DNA of 64,000 bases from Archilochus colubris (GCA_023079485.1 CM041092.1:6324627-6388626); one strand, 5' to 3'; counted from the first letter of the stretch, positions 1 to 14,512 are shown. The notes: generated by a model from the sequence alone, not told the origin. Numbers and translations are program-made.

Positions 1-3000
1 GTTATTAGAAGGTTAGACCAGAAAATTCCATTATATTCCTAACCTTATGAAAAGCAACATTGTCATAATACATAATACACAGCATCAGTCTTGATAAGAA
101 ACTGCAGATAAACCTGAAAATCACACATATTGAATATAGAGTAAAACTTTTAATTTCAAACTGTATTTAAATTACTTTGAAACACTTTCTATCATGATAA
201 ATTAATGCAATTATATATAATCAGATATCGATTAAGTATAGTGGAAGATAAAATGCTTTATCTGTTATCTGGTTTAATCCATTCTGGTGTTTCAGAGGAA
301 CAGGATTTCAGGTAAGACCTGAAAACCCAGCAAGCTGACCAGCAGAGTAATGCAGACAAGGGACCAGATTTATTGCTTTGCTCGTGTCTTCCAGGTTAAT
401 TTAATTCAGAATTCAGATTTCTTTCAGAATATAACTCCCAACACCTGGATAATGTAACACAGAACACAAGTGGCCTCACATGAAGCACAAGCTCAGAAAT
501 CTTGAGCATCCTTCAGAAATGAGACACACAGGACCTCGTTCCTCACCAATATAAAAAAAGCACAGTAGGGAAGTTTTGGGGGGAAAAATGGATCCCTCAG
601 GTGTAATGCAATGAATTTTTGCCTGTCTAGGTGGCTGCTCACCTCACACAGAAGAGCTGAGGAGGAACAACTCGCTCAGTGTCTTCAGCATTGCAGTTAC
701 CATCTGTGACAGGCAGAAAACAGAGTCACCAACTTTCTGTCAAGGGAAAGAGGAGGAATTAGTGACATTGGCTCCAATACTGTTCACACCCAAAAATGCA
801 AAACAAGCAAAGGAACTACTCAGATGCTCAGATAGAAATGTTGGAGAGAAGCCAGCATGTCCAGAGCTGCACAAACAATGCTCATCAGAATTGTGGGGCA
901 GCTCTCCAGGTCCAGAAAGAATGCTGGAAAAACAACACATCTTAAACCCCTGATAACAGATGATAAAGATGCTGAGCTTGTTAATGAAGCACCAGTAGTG
1001 CTCATCAGCTCACCACACTGCCTTCATCTCAGCATTCAAAGGGTCAGTAAACAGCAATAAATCCCTGGGAGAAGCAGCCTCCTGCCCAAAACAAGAGGTT
1101 TCACATATGTTCATTCCTTGGGCAGGACTACAAAGATAACTGGCTGCTGCTCCCCATGGAGCAAGAACAGAGATTACATTAAGTCAGAAAAAATAGAAAT
1201 AAATTAGATACCATGAGACTGATTCTAATCTCACCCACCCCAGCCGAGCTCAATGGAGTCCACTGATTTACACCACAGCAAAGCACAATAAAAATTTGTC
1301 TGTGTATCTGGGTTTGTACAACACCATTTGGAGCAGGGGCTGTTCTGTCCAGATATGATAAAAAATTATTGCACAGGCAACATATGCTATCTCCAGAAAC
1401 ATGAATAAATTACATTACGAAGGCCACCAACACATCAAATTTAGTTATAGTATATCTCAGCTCCCCAGTGTGTCAACATGGCTTGCTGTAAACTGGCAAA
1501 TAGGGAGGAAAAACAGAGAAAAAAACAATAAAACTTCATTTTAAAAAATTGACTTTACCAAGACTAGCCATGGTTAAATTCATGGAATTGCTTAAATATG
1601 TTCAAGATGTGTGTTTCACTCTGAAAAACATCTTCCTTTCACAAAACTGATTATAAGGATCTGTTCAACAGCCTAATAGAGCCCTAGCCAATTAATATTC
1701 TGCACTAATAGATTCTCATGAAATTAAATAACGAGGTGTTGTTTTTGCATATTTGAAGGATTAGTCACAAGCATGCTTTTAATTTTGTTTGGTTTGCATG
1801 GAATCTTGCTCAGGAAAAAGAGGATATCATACACTATCTGTAATGGCTGGGAATACACAGCCAGCCTTGAAAAAGCCACATGAAAATTTTCTAATGATCA
1901 TTACAATGCATTTACATTATCTAATCCACTGCTAATTATCTTAATGACAGGATTGAATAAAACTAATTTAAACAACAGACTTACTTTAGAAACCTGCACT
2001 TCTGCTGAAAACACAGTATTAGGTACAGTATCCAAATGTTACAAATAAATAAATATGCTACAGCTGACAAATAAACATCTTATTTCAGAGTGTTCAAATC
2101 TTAATTTCATTTCCAATGTCAATGAAATATCAGCTAAATCCTGATCTAATTGCTGCTTAGCCTCGGAAGATAAAAAAAAGTCTCCAGGAAGCTTTTCCCT
2201 TTCTCCAGCCACTGCTCAGCTATCCAGGAGCTACAGATGAGAACCAGATGTTTCCAAGTGACAGGCACCAGGTTACTCCAAGACACATCAGAGTCTCCAA
2301 AGCATCCAACACTGCAAGACAGAAGACTGATGGTCCAGTTTTGACTCCCCGCTCCATAAATATTGCACAGTAGAGAAGGGACCCCTTGGTCCTTCTGCAA
2401 GTTCCCATGGGATGAGAGGTTTCTTTAGTCATTCTGCATCATTTCTGTGGTTTAAGAGGGTTCAATCTAGCTCTGTTCCAACATGGAATTACACAGTATT
2501 TATTACTAAAGTTAGAAAAAGATCAACTTACACTGATCTAAACCTGAGACATAATTTCAGCCTTTCCACATATCAGTTCCCCCTGAGTTCACTGAGACTT
2601 GGGACTGGGTTTTTTTGGATGAGAAAGGAATGCTGACAAGAACACCTGGGAGCACCATCCACTTAAAATACGTGAGGCAATTAGAATAATCCCAAACACT
2701 TTCAATAGCAACAAAATAATGTGATTGCAGATCATATGCATGGCTATAAATTGTTTGGCAGGTGTCTAGCACAAAGATAAGCATTATTAACCAGGAATAA
2801 ATTTTCTTAACACAAGCATAAGCAGTAATTATGCAATTATTTGCCAGCTACACACAGCACTAAGCCATTCATTGTGATATTCCAAGATAATCTGGATGTT
2901 CACAGTGTACTCTTTATCCTCAGAGATACCAGTATAATCTTCCCTGCCTGCTGCAAAAGCTGTTACCTAAAAAAAAAATAATTCTTATTCAGTCCCCAGC

Positions 3001-6000
3001 CAGCAGAATGCCTGGCTTGTAACAGCAAAGGCTGATCACCACAGACATGCAGTGCAGACCCTCCCTGGGGACATATTCCCAAAAAAATCATTAATGCTAC
3101 TGCACAGGTACTGAGTGTAACAAAATGGAAGTGTGTGCACAGTCACCTCCATCAAACTAGGAGCAGACACTCAGGTACAGGTGCAGATGTGCCCATGGCA
3201 CGGGTGTCACGTGTACTGCCCACCTTCTTATTTCATGAACACAGCTACACTAAATTGCTTTTACACCCATATGGAAAACAAACACTGCATATCTTTCCAC
3301 TGACACGTGTGGAGGAAGACAGTCTTTTGGGGACACCCTAAATTCATTCCAGTTCCAGCTGCAGAGACAGCCTGTGCAAAAAGTCACAGTCACACTCTGG
3401 TGCTGACACTCGATTCCACAAGCACCCCCCTTGCTTTCAGCAGAGTGACTTTGCATATAGGAGAAGAGTAGTTTGATTTCCTACACCTCTACTTTTTCAT
3501 GTCCAAACATCAGCTAAGAATAATTACTCTTCTTCCAGAGGCATTTTAGAAAACCCAGAGTGTGAAAGAGGTACATTTATACCTCAGGTTGACAACTCAT
3601 CAGGAACCAAAACATGAAGTTTCACAGTTCTTTGGTAATTTGCTACAATAACTGTAAGGATAAATAAGCCTGAAAGAACATCTGGTCTTATCATATCTGC
3701 ATACAGGTAACTCTAAATGTCCATCTAAACCAGCCTGCTCTGGACTGGGAAAGCCCAATGGTTTTCCAGAACCTCCAGAATGGCAAAGTTGAACATAAAT
3801 TCACCTTGGCCCATTTTCATGTATAAATCTTAACAATCTTCCTCAATATACAGGTGCTGGAAAGCTTAGCTGGTAGTCACCATGTTCACCAGTTATATGT
3901 GAAAGTTCAGGCATTTTTGTGATCTCTATATTCAATTTGTAAGAATCTGTTATTCAGTTTTTGGTTTTTTTAGTATTTTTTGATTCTTTTCCCAAAGCTA
4001 TGGAAGATCCTGGGCATTAAAAGCAGGAATACAAAAGAACTGTACTGCCTATGAGTTACTTCATAGCTTACATTGATTTGTTTGGGGTGAAAACCACGAA
4101 TCCTAAGTTTTCTCACTTTAGTTTTCATACATCCCAAAAATGTAACAAAAGCAGTTTTGAATTTAGAAGTTTATAATTAAACTCAGCTAAGTGGATGATA
4201 ATGAAAGATGTTCCAGCAAGGGAGCTCAAAGTGATACATTATGACTGCATTAAAGCAAACACCAGAGAATACAATTTCCATCAGTAAAAAAAGTATAATT
4301 AAAACACTGATAGAGCAGAACAGTTCTGTGAAACGATGCTGCTGCTGCATCTCCTTCAATCTTAAGAGCTTCCAATGGACTCTATGGGAACACAGTTGCC
4401 TTTCAAGAATAAAAAGTCTGTATGACTTCAGAATTTTCCACAGACCCCAGTTCAGAAGATCAGCTAAGTGCAGCTGAAGCAAAACTTGCTTTGTTTGCAC
4501 ACTAACATGTGGAGCTCCAACCCTGCCAGAAGAGCAGGGAGATTTCAAAGTCAAGGATTCAGAAGTTACTGAAAGGCACCCTGCAGGTAAGGAATATCAG
4601 GACAATTTTATTTTTAAACCTCTACAGCCCCCGTGCCCCTCAAGCAGGGAGGAAGGACGTTCACGAACCAAAGAGTACTCCAACATTTCCAAAAATCCTT
4701 CAGTGCCTGACTCAGTATGCAAGTTCCCAAAGGTCACCCAAATCTTGGACTCCTCAATGGTATTTAACTGCCATGGACATTTTGGTGCTCTTGGTGTTAT
4801 GCCTTAACACTCCAAATAGGCTCATTTACCTTCACAAATGTTCTTCAAGCTGCTATCATACTCCTCGCAGCAGGAACAAGCACAGAGCAATTAAGATCAA
4901 AATGCTGAAGACTGTCAATAGGTTTCTCTTGTGAACTCAGGCATTGATTTTTTGGTTTTTTTTTTTCTGAGCAGCGGAACACAGAAAGTGTCCAATAACT
5001 TTTAAGTAACCTTTTCACACTGCTTGTGCACTTTTCTAGGTTTATTCAAATACAAGGCAGGCTGTAGCAGCTCTAACCAAACATCTGCAATGTCCCAGAC
5101 ACTGCCTCTGACAAGAGGATGCCAAACACCCAGGGTGCAGCACAAGAACAGAGTGTGTAAATAGTACTTTCACGCCCAGAACCTACATAAATTTGAGGTG
5201 TTTTTATGGGTTTTATGTGTATAACCTATACCTGGATGCTGTCTCATGGCAGGTTTTTTGGTCAGCACAGCAAAACACAACTCAGAACAAGCTCAGTGCT
5301 GCTTTCTCACTATAGCACATCCTTTCCGCAACAGCAAAACTTTATAGCTTTGAGGGGAATAAAGTTTCTTTTTGTTTATTTTTCAATGGTTAGAGAAAAC
5401 TTTGAGTCCATTATCACTGTACTACTCGACTGTAGCTTTTATCATTGGCACTGGATGAACTAAAAGTCCTTTCAAGCTCAGCTATATCTAAGAATTGCCG
5501 TCACAGTTGCATAGATCTTGGATTACTGTTAAATTGCAATTAAGCAGACAAAGGGAAAGGGAGCTGGCACTGCTTCCCATGCCATTTCACTAAATGCTAT
5601 TGCAAGTTGTTCAAAGAGGATTACTCTCACTTCACTGACAAAACACTGCACATAATGCACATTCAGCAGTTTAATACCATTTGAAACCCAGTATTTGAAA
5701 TGATTTTCCTTCAAAAGGCAAACTTGGAAATCAGACTCAGGACAAGCTCCCCACTCTGCCAGCTTGACCATTCACAATGAAGACAACAGAAAACCTCAAA
5801 GTCACCAATTACAAGGCAGCAAAGTTTCAAAAAAAAGCAAAAGTCACCTCCTAACCTCTGCTGCAAGAACAAGAGCAGATTTTTCTAGCATTCCCATTAG
5901 AGTTCACAGAAATTAAATTGCTTTACTGCAGTGATTTTCTTCTGCATTCTGATACTACTTTATATTATTTGACACTAATACAGCATTGTGGGCTGTAGGT

Positions 6001-9000
6001 CAGTGGTGTTTTTCCTCCTCCCTGGAATGTGGCCACCACACAGTTTATCAATCTTAAACACAAGGTCAAAATAATACAATCAAGTACCACCAAGCATATG
6101 AGCTCAGCAAAGACTTAGGTTCTGCTTAGCAGGGGAAGGACCATCTGCTTCCTTGCCACAGGACTAGAGGAGCTGAAGCACATCTCCAATTGAAATTGAT
6201 ATATTCTACACATTTTATTCTATGGAAAATCAGAGCAGCTGCCTGCATGCACACACCCAAGCATCTGACCAAACAAATTAACTACAGAAAGACAGGAAAA
6301 TGTTACAGTTTTAACCCCTCATTAATTTCCAGAGACAACACACAAGGTTCAGTTTTGAGCCTCTAAATATTGGTGACTATGGCTAAAACCTCCCTGCTCT
6401 TGTACAAAGATGCTGAAACCAATTTCAATACTTTCTGAATGCATAAAGTGCTCTTTCTGCTGTAACACTCTCATTAAGAACATTTTTTTCCACAATATTT
6501 GTACCTCTATTTGTATCTATTTGTTACTACTTTGTAATTTGCACTACCTGGCCTTAATCTATACCAGATAAGCCAATGTGAAGGGACACAGAGATGCACA
6601 AGATAAATTCCATCTCAAAAATCTCATTTCCAAAGTGCTGAAATAAACATTTACTCCAATGAATCCTCTGCCATCAGCTGTTTAATTCAGCCCACTAAAG
6701 TACAAACTGGTAGGAAAGGGGAGGATATGGAGCACAACACAATGCAAACACTAGACTGACCACAGCAAAAAAGGGGAAAGTTACAGAGGAGAACTCTTAA
6801 TCAAACACTGATACTGTGTTTGTGTCAGACATCACCAGTGAAATCTTCTAATGAAGACTCCTACAGCCAGGACTTCATTATTCCTACAGCAAAAACAAAA
6901 CTGTTCATGTCAGGTCCTGTGTAGTAATATATACTTCAAATAATGGTTGTTAGAGTTGCCAAAGTAAATTAGTCAAATGCATTTTGTGATGTCTCCCTAT
7001 TGATTCATTCATTTGCCTTCCAGCCATTTAGTACCAGATGTCCCAGCCATTGATGCCAATTGGCTCAGGCAGACATTGTAGTGAAAGGGTTAAGAAAAAA
7101 TTATACTACTCAAAGAAAACAAATAAAAAACTGAAGGACACAGTGAAAGCTGCACACACATGATTATTAAAAAAAAAAAAAAAAAAAAAAAGTGGCATTG
7201 AGATAAAGAACTTCTAAAAACTGCTTCTGAACACAGGCACAGTAACACAGGGACATAATACACAGCTTGTGCTGAAAAGCAGCATTAGTGTTTTAGCTGG
7301 AATTTATCTTCAGATGTACACAAGTCACCACTTACACCAAGCTTCTTCATGCTACTGTGTGAGGTCCTCAGGGAAAGGCTTTCAGACCTCATTTCCCCCC
7401 TGCAGTGACCATAGCAAGGAAAAATGTTCCTCCCCAGAAGATGCTCACAGCAGCTGAGAGCTCACAGCATCAAATCTCATTGCTTCCCATGGAGTGGAAG
7501 ACACACCAGGCAAACCCTCTGGCTCAGAACCTGTCACTGGGATGCGTGCCTGGAACTCAGGAATTCCCAGGCACTTTGCAAGAGTCACAGAACCAGGTGG
7601 AGGAAAATGGTTTTCACATCAAAAGCTATTAATAGCATCGTAGCATCTGCACATTTATTTGAAGGTGGACATGCTTTCACCCCAAGATTAACTATGCATG
7701 ACAACAACAATAATACCAAATTGCCACAAGGGCTGTTAGAAAGAATGATCCCATCCTTTAAAGCAGTTGGAGCATCGAATTGAGTAAAGCTATATTTTAA
7801 AATTTGTTACTGTTACCTTCTTCATTCCCATCTCTTTTCCCCTGTAGCTGCTTATAGTCACTCGCTGCATTTTATCACACTGAAAAGCCTAATCTCTTTA
7901 GGGTGAGAAATATATTTGCCCTGAACATAATGTAATATAACTCACACAGGGGTCCCTGACACTATTGCAGTATTGATAGGAAAAAATAATCATAATGATA
8001 TCAACTGATAAAAGCCTTCAGTATAACATTATTTAAGCAAGGTCAATTGCCCGTGCAGGTTGTTCTTACCAGAGTTCATGTTACATCACTGGTCCCATCA
8101 TCCTGACCTTCCCTGCTGTCATCCCCATTACAGTTCAATTAACAGAGGAGTCCTGCAGTGGCTTGATGAGCATCTGCTGCCTCTACCTGGCAGTAATTCA
8201 ATAAGGATACACCATAGGAAGAGATAATGAGAAGTCAGCCCAGTTGTTCTGTCTCCCCTCCAGGAGAGCAGACGAGCTGGATTTATAGGAAAGAGCGTGA
8301 CCTATGAAATTATCAGTTAATTTCATATTTCAGGGCTTCAGAGCTCTACTTGCAACTTGAAGTGTTCTCTGGTTTCTCTACTGCAGCCTACAAGGATCCA
8401 GAACCATTTTTCCTGGTGGGTCCCTGATTAACAACCTTCCCCCACACTGAAAGGATAAATCTTCCTGAAAGAAATTTCTCTTTGGCAGTTCTACCAAAGG
8501 AGTGGTTTCCACTCAGGCATTCAGCAGTGGTAGGTCTGAATTAAGAAATTAAGCACCTGAACATACAAAATGGGCCAAACTACTACTCAGACAGAATGAA
8601 ACCCATACCCATGTCAAATCTGGATGAAACATTTCCACAAAACCAGAATCTCCTAGGTTTTCCTATGCTGCAGATAGCATCAGCCTGGCTTTTCTCTCCC
8701 TGGCCCACAGAACACTGTGAGCAAAATTATCAACACAAAGTGAAGTCATCACCTCCTCCTCCTCCTCACTGGTGCCCAAATTCCAGTTCTCCATTTTCTT
8801 CTACACCTTTCTTACACATAACCCCTTTAACTCCCACCTATCCCCTCTTACTACCACATTGCTTTAGAAACACCTCCTCCATCACTAAAAAGCCAGAGCC
8901 ACCTACAGTCCCTTCACCTCTTATGGTTGTCACAGTGACTACTTGAGGGATGTGGTTCTGATGTCTCCTGCAGAGCTCTCTGCTCTCTCACCCACTCCTG

Positions 9001-9649
9001 TGGATCAAACAGTGCTGAAAATGTTGAACTTCTCTGCTTCTACTCTTAAGATTTCCAATTTATTCCACTACTTCCCTCGTTTCTCCTTCTTTGAGTGCTA
9101 AAGCCAATTACATTTTTCTCTCTACACAGCTACCACTCATGCCCAAACTTTGACCTACTCCTTAATCACCCAGATTCCTTCAGCTCACTGCTGGCCCCAA
9201 ATTTATTTTACCCACAGAGAGAGGCTTAGAGAGTGAGGACCTATTTGGCCTTGTGATCATGATGTCCTCAGCAGTTTTGCAGCCCTGTTTCAACAATCTT
9301 ACTCACTGAAACAGGCATTTTCAACTGGTTTTCTATTTTATGTCTCCTCAACAACATTAGGGTGCAGGTTTACTGAAGACAAGAATGGCATAAGGGGAGG
9401 AAAAAAAGAAGGTAACTTTCCTCCCTGAGCTCTGCTTCTGTAATGTGGCCAGTGAAACACAGAACATTTATATGTCTGCACAGTTCCTTTTCTCCACACC
9501 CATGGCATGGTTCCTGAGAAGATCAGCTTCATTTGAGACACAAAACATCACCAGACACAGAAATGTCTTTCCCAGCACAATTATGCATTTTACTGAGGAC
9601 TGCCTACCTGCTCTGACCTCCCTTTTCCATGCATATGGTCACCAGGATA
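1..9649. other. Non-coding region, no recognisable gene
   Basis: I see no exon, RNA gene or transposon that I can name here. Open frames are short and occur on both strands, as expected by chance in AT-rich DNA; the longest are 123 codons (minus, 4183-4554) and 141 codons (plus, 4509-4934), and neither resembles a known family. The stretch 1680-1980 is dense in TAAT/ATTA core motifs. A pyrimidine-rich stretch on the plus strand starts near 8740. The most likely identity is intron or intergenic DNA. Confidence 0.6.
7169..7191. repeat. A23 homopolymer
   Basis: An uninterrupted run of 23 A. I see no CR1, SINE or processed-gene body directly upstream to explain it as a retroposon tail, so I call it a simple repeat. 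Confidence 0.95.
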
Positions 9650-9722
9650 ATCCAGGTTGGCAGCTCCCTATCCCTGGAGGCCCCCTAGGTCCAACCTTCT
9701 GCTCAAAGTAGGATCAGACAGC
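9650..9722 (-). mobile_element. CR1 LINE 3'-end relic (weak)
   Basis: On the plus strand the words CCAGGTTGG, CCTGGAGG, AGGTCCAACC and CTGCTCAAAG occur in the order and approximate spacing of the CR1 3' UTR read backwards. The copy is short, diverged and lacks the terminal octamer repeats. It is called from word order alone, so an accidental match is possible. Confidence 0.45.
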
Positions 9723-9758
9723 AATGAAGTACACAAGATGTTCTGTATGGTCCTCAAC

Positions 9759-9778
9759 TTTTTTTTTTTTTTTTTTTT
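9759..9778. repeat. T20 homopolymer
   Basis: Twenty consecutive T, followed by a pyrimidine-rich segment that continues with interruptions to about 10250. Confidence 0.95.
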
Positions 9779-11571
9779 GCTTCTTCTTCCCACTAGAAGA
9801 TGTCATCAACAAGCTCACACCAACTGACATCAGCTCTCAAGCTGTGATTCCTCTCCTGCAAGTCTTACAACCAGGCAGCTTTCCCTCATTTCAATGCAAT
9901 TTTCTCTCCTTTATTCAGCTCTTCCTTCTCTTCCAGCTCTTCAGTTTAATCATCTGCTGCACATCTACTCCATGCTTTTTCTCAGTCCTCAAACTCTTCT
10001 CATCCTCTACCTCTAATTCTTTCCCACACTACATCAGTTGATTTCACCCAAAAGAGAAGGGATACCATGTTATGAACCCTGCCAGCTTTCCTCAGTTGAA
10101 TTGCTCAGCCTTTCCCACCCTACAATATTTTCTTCCTCCTCCTAACTAGCCCTCTGTTCACCTCCATTTCCTCTCTGATTCCCTGGGGTCATTTTCATGC
10201 CTCCCACATTTTCTCCTCTGTTGTCTTCAGCTTCTTCTTTTTTTCCCTAGAAATACTTACAGAGGGAAGGCTGCAGACATGCTACATTATATCCAAAATA
10301 GGGCACTACAACAATTTTAGAGTTGCAAACAATCAGCATTTAAGAAATGCTGGAATAAGATCACCTTGAAGGAATGTATTAAGAGCGTCAGGCTTCATGA
10401 TTGCATCTATTTTTACCATATTACTAAAGTCTATATTAAAAAGTAATTTAAATCTATCTTAGACTTCTTTTGCTTTTATCTATTCATCACACTTGCTTTC
10501 AACCCTCTCATAAAGCCTTACTCATACTCTGAAGCAAGAAGAAAGTTTCTGTAAAACTTTAAAACCACAATTATACAAAATGCTTTTTACTTCATTCTTA
10601 ATGCTTGTGTGTTTCATTAAAAAATATTTAACTACGTCAGGTTGAATAACTTAAAATTTGGTAAACACATAATGGACTAATTTCTATTTGGTTAGAGGAA
10701 GAACAGAGTCTGTACACCAAAGGCTACCCAAATCAGTTCAATGGCTCCTGTTGTTTTGAAGCTGCATCTCATTATTTACAGCAAAGTGAACCATACATAT
10801 TTAGTCATCCTGGGCACATCTGTAAGCTGCAAGCAAGGAGTATAAAACATTGTCCCAGGGGAAGGACCAAGACCCACTCACAGGGTGTCAATAAGGGGCA
10901 AAGAGGAGTATTTAAAAAACCAGATGGTCAGTGAGGCTGCTCCAAGCCTCATTTTCACACTGGATTTGCATCTTGTGCACTGGAGTCTGAGGTGGTTAGA
11001 GTAAGCTAAAACATTTTTTAGGAAGACATAAAACCCCACATACTAGTCAAGACAAACTTGTCAGACTTCTGCAGGTTAAAAAATTTTAACATTATTTTTT
11101 TTCCCAAAATTAGGTGAATTCATGAGTCGACTAATGCATAAACATTTGTAGAAGGATGCACATGGATGGATATTTACCAGACTTCAGCCTTCATTTTCCA
11201 CGTGTTCCAGAATTCAATTAAAAATGGAGTCAACCTTCAGGAGAAATAGGTCCTGGCACAATGTCTCTTTGTGGATTTAACTTAGAGCTTACCAGCTTCT
11301 GCAGTGAAATGGCAGTACTTGAAACTAAATAAAATCCCTGCTGTTGATGCTTCCCCAGTCTGAGACATTGTTACTTGCTGAAAGCATTTGGGACTACTTC
11401 TATAAGCACTTTTAATATTAAAATCTGCATTTGTTCTCAGCCCTGTATTGCAGATTATTTGAATTACTTTACCCTCCTCTACCATCTTCTTCCTTCAGAA
11501 AGATGGGAAACTGAAGTGCATGCAGGACTTGAGAGCAGCAGTAATCAAATAGATATGATTACAAAGAAATC

Positions 11572-11640
11572 TAAGTAAATATATAAGTATATATATTTAA
11601 GTATATATAAGTAAATATAAATAAGAGGTAAATATATGGC
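11572..11640. repeat. AT-rich degenerate tandem repeat
   Basis: The words AAGTATATATA, AAGTAAATATA and similar recur several times in about 65 bases, giving an almost pure A/T stretch punctuated by single G. This is an imperfect short-unit tandem repeat. Confidence 0.75.
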
Positions 11641-12414
11641 AAGCTTTGGCCATTTCTTTAAAAACTGCTCTACCAGACAATATTTCGCAGAGGCAGCACA
11701 AGAGCTGGGTTGTAATTTTGCCTATTTTTTTTTCCCTTATGTGGTAAAACTAGTGGGAAATTGGGTTACTACTAGAGTTAGAACTCCATTTACTATGTAA
11801 TTTTTCTTCAGTACATGAACCTTTTTTTTAAAGGACTGCAATTGCTTTGAGTTACACAAAAAGATTGATCTGAAGAAAGTAGAAAATGTCTCCTGTCCTA
11901 CTTCTGAGATTTTGTCGTGCCAGCAATTGTTTCTTAGGATGATTCCACCTCTATGTTAAAGAAAAAAAAAAAAAACAGGTAATTGCTTGTCCTGTGGAAA
12001 GATTTCTTCCCCTGACTTACAGGGAAATGTTCATTTGTAAATATAAATCTGCTTAAAAACATGGGCTCTACTTTTCTGTTACTTTTCCTGCTAGGCAGAA
12101 TTAGCAGCGATTTGGAGTCTGTGCTAATGAACGCCAAAAGCAACTTGGCATTCTCTTGTCAAGGACCTCTGGTAACTGCAGTTCAGCAAAATGAGACAAT
12201 CTTCTTATCGTGTGTAAAAGCTCAATTAAATCATCATTTTAATATAATCCTATTTAGCAGCTCTCACGTTTTCTCTTCTGATGACAGTGTTGTTAATGTC
12301 TTAAAAAAACACAGAGGTAGAAGCGATGCTGATGTCTTTAAAAACACACAGAAGGGAAGGACAGGAAACAGGAAAATGCATGTTCTGGTTCATTGAGCAT
12401 CACTTGATGGGGGC

Positions 12415-12447
12415 AAAAATAAAAATAAATAAATAAATAATAAAAAG
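12415..12447. repeat. (AAAT)n microsatellite
   Basis: Tandem AAAT units (AAATAAATAAATAAAT) with A-rich flanks and small interruptions. Confidence 0.9.
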
Positions 12448-13507
12448 ACCCCAAAACCCAGAAGCGTGGAAACAGCTTACAGCAGACTATACAACCCAAA
12501 CCATTTTTCCTTACCCCAGTGCATTCTGATAAACACTATATGAATTCTGACTTGAGAAAGACTGCTCTAACCAAAGGCTTTCAAACAATTTTCAAAAGTT
12601 TGCCTGCTTCCAACAGCAATTCTTAGTCAGGGGTAAAAGACCTTGCTGAAGAAATCAATTATTATTATTATGACAAACATTCAAAAAAACCACACAAGAG
12701 GGCTATAGGGGCAGCCCTCAGATGCATAGAGTTCTTTATACATGACTAATCTCCCCAAGTACTATGTAAATTGACTAAACTTAAAAGTTGCATTTAAAAT
12801 TATCCTCAATATCCATCACAAAAGGAAGGCGCCTACCCAGTGATGGAACTACCCACTGATAAATTAGCAAGTGTAATAAGGGACTGTGAAAGCCAAGGGT
12901 GAATTGATTGTTGTTCCTAATTTTCTCTTTATTTTAATCCAAAACACTCTGAATTACAAGAAATAAAAGTACAGGCAAAAGGGTGAGCAAAAAAAGCTTG
13001 ATTGACATGTAAAGTATCTAAAAATAATGTTCCAGTGTATTTCCGTGGTATGGAAGGAGCAGTGAATATCACCCATACAAATCTATTCCTAGCAGAGGTT
13101 TTCAGCAACAGCCAGGGCTGGAGAATCAACTGTAAATTTGTGGTTTGGAATAATCAATAGCAAAAAGCAGGAGTCACACTTGACACAATATGCAGCAGTT
13201 AGCAGGGCAATCCAGGCAAGCCTCATCTCATACAAGATACACAGAGACATTAATATAAGCCATATGGCTTCCATCTGAAGGAATTTACTAGGGAAGAACT
13301 TTAAAAAAATGCTTTTAGAATATCAGTTTGTGTTAATAATGTTATTAGTGACACAAAACATTGCCAAGCTGGTGGAGGTCCAGATAATATAGGACTGACC
13401 TGGTCCTGATGCCTCACCTGGATCACTGTGATGTACAAACACCAAAGTAGTACTGAAATATCAGTTCATAACCTACCTTCAGGTGAAGAAGCTGTCAGTA
13501 CAACTCG

Positions 13508-13525
13508 AAAAAAAAAAAAAAAAAA
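13508..13525. repeat. A18 homopolymer
   Basis: Eighteen consecutive A with no retroposon body recognisable next to it. Confidence 0.95.
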
Positions 13526-14352
13526 GCAGATTCATAACTTCTCTAGACCATACAGGAGAAGCTGGAGATTCCTTTTCCTTGGGAGGTCATCCCACCAAAG
13601 CCATGAGGACTCTCCCAGCTCAGTTCTGTGCTGTCAGTGCTCACTGAAGTGGCTGCCACTTCCAGCACTTGATGGTCCCTGGATCCCATAGGAGTGACAG
13701 ATGTCACATCTCCCAAGAGTGACAAAGTGACAGCACATAGAGCATATCCCTAGAAGGGAGGAACTAATGGCCAGCTCAGAAGTGTTTTGCTTGCTAGCAA
13801 GATCAATATCTGGTGTATCAACTGGGAAAAAGCATTTAAACCATAAGGAAATGTTACACAGGAACTGACTGACCATCTTATACTAAGGAAAGAAACCAAA
13901 ATAAAGAGCTTTTCTGCTTCTCTATTTCTGGGTTAGGCAAATCACTATCAGATATTTGGATGATGATCCTGAGAAATCATTGCATCTCTAACAGAACTTG
14001 TACAGGCATCAGAAGCAGACTGAGTGAGAGAGCTTTATTCTGATGCCAGCTTGTCTGCCAGTTAATCAAAGCAGCCAGACAGCAACTTTTCTAAACAATT
14101 CTCCCTGAAACTATGGCTATGGGATCCAAATTACTGCACAGCCACAGAAAAGGTGAATAGGAGACGAAATCTGAGCAGGGACCCACCACAAGAAGACAGA
14201 GTCAATTATCTAAATAAAGTGCCTATCCACTAAGCTCACCACAGAGAGTCTGTGTAATATGGAATCACATCCAATTAAGCACAAAACAGACCCTGGTTGA
14301 ACAAGCAAGGGAAAAGAATAATTAGAAATTGCTTAAGTGGTACCTCAGGATA

Positions 14353-14512
14353 TAGAGAAAAAAAAAGGAAAAAAAGAAAAGAAAAAAAAAGGAAAAAAGA
14401 AAAGAAAGAGGAAAAAGGGGGAAAAAAGAAAAATAGAAGAAAAAAGGGGAAAAAAAGGAAAAAAAAAGTAAAAGAAAAAAAAAGGAAAAAAAATAAAGAA
14501 AAAAGAAAAAAA
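14353..14512 (+). repeat. Long A/G polypurine tract
   Basis: About 160 bases on the plus strand are A and G, broken only by a few T. Units such as GGAAAAAA, GAAAAG and GGGGAAAA recur without a fixed period. Both strands give lysine-rich or phenylalanine-rich open frames here, which are composition artefacts and not genes. Such tracts can form triplex or other non-B structures and are usually length-variable. Confidence 0.95.

Noticed and set aside
7169..7191. A23 run as the tail of a processed pseudogene or SINE
   Set aside because: The upstream sequence shows no coding remnant or known SINE body, and no flanking duplication is visible.
12061..12396. 111-codon plus frame with a hydrophobic N-terminus, as a secreted protein
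   Set aside because: No cleavage-site logic, domain, splice context or homology is recognisable, and the length is expected by chance at this composition.
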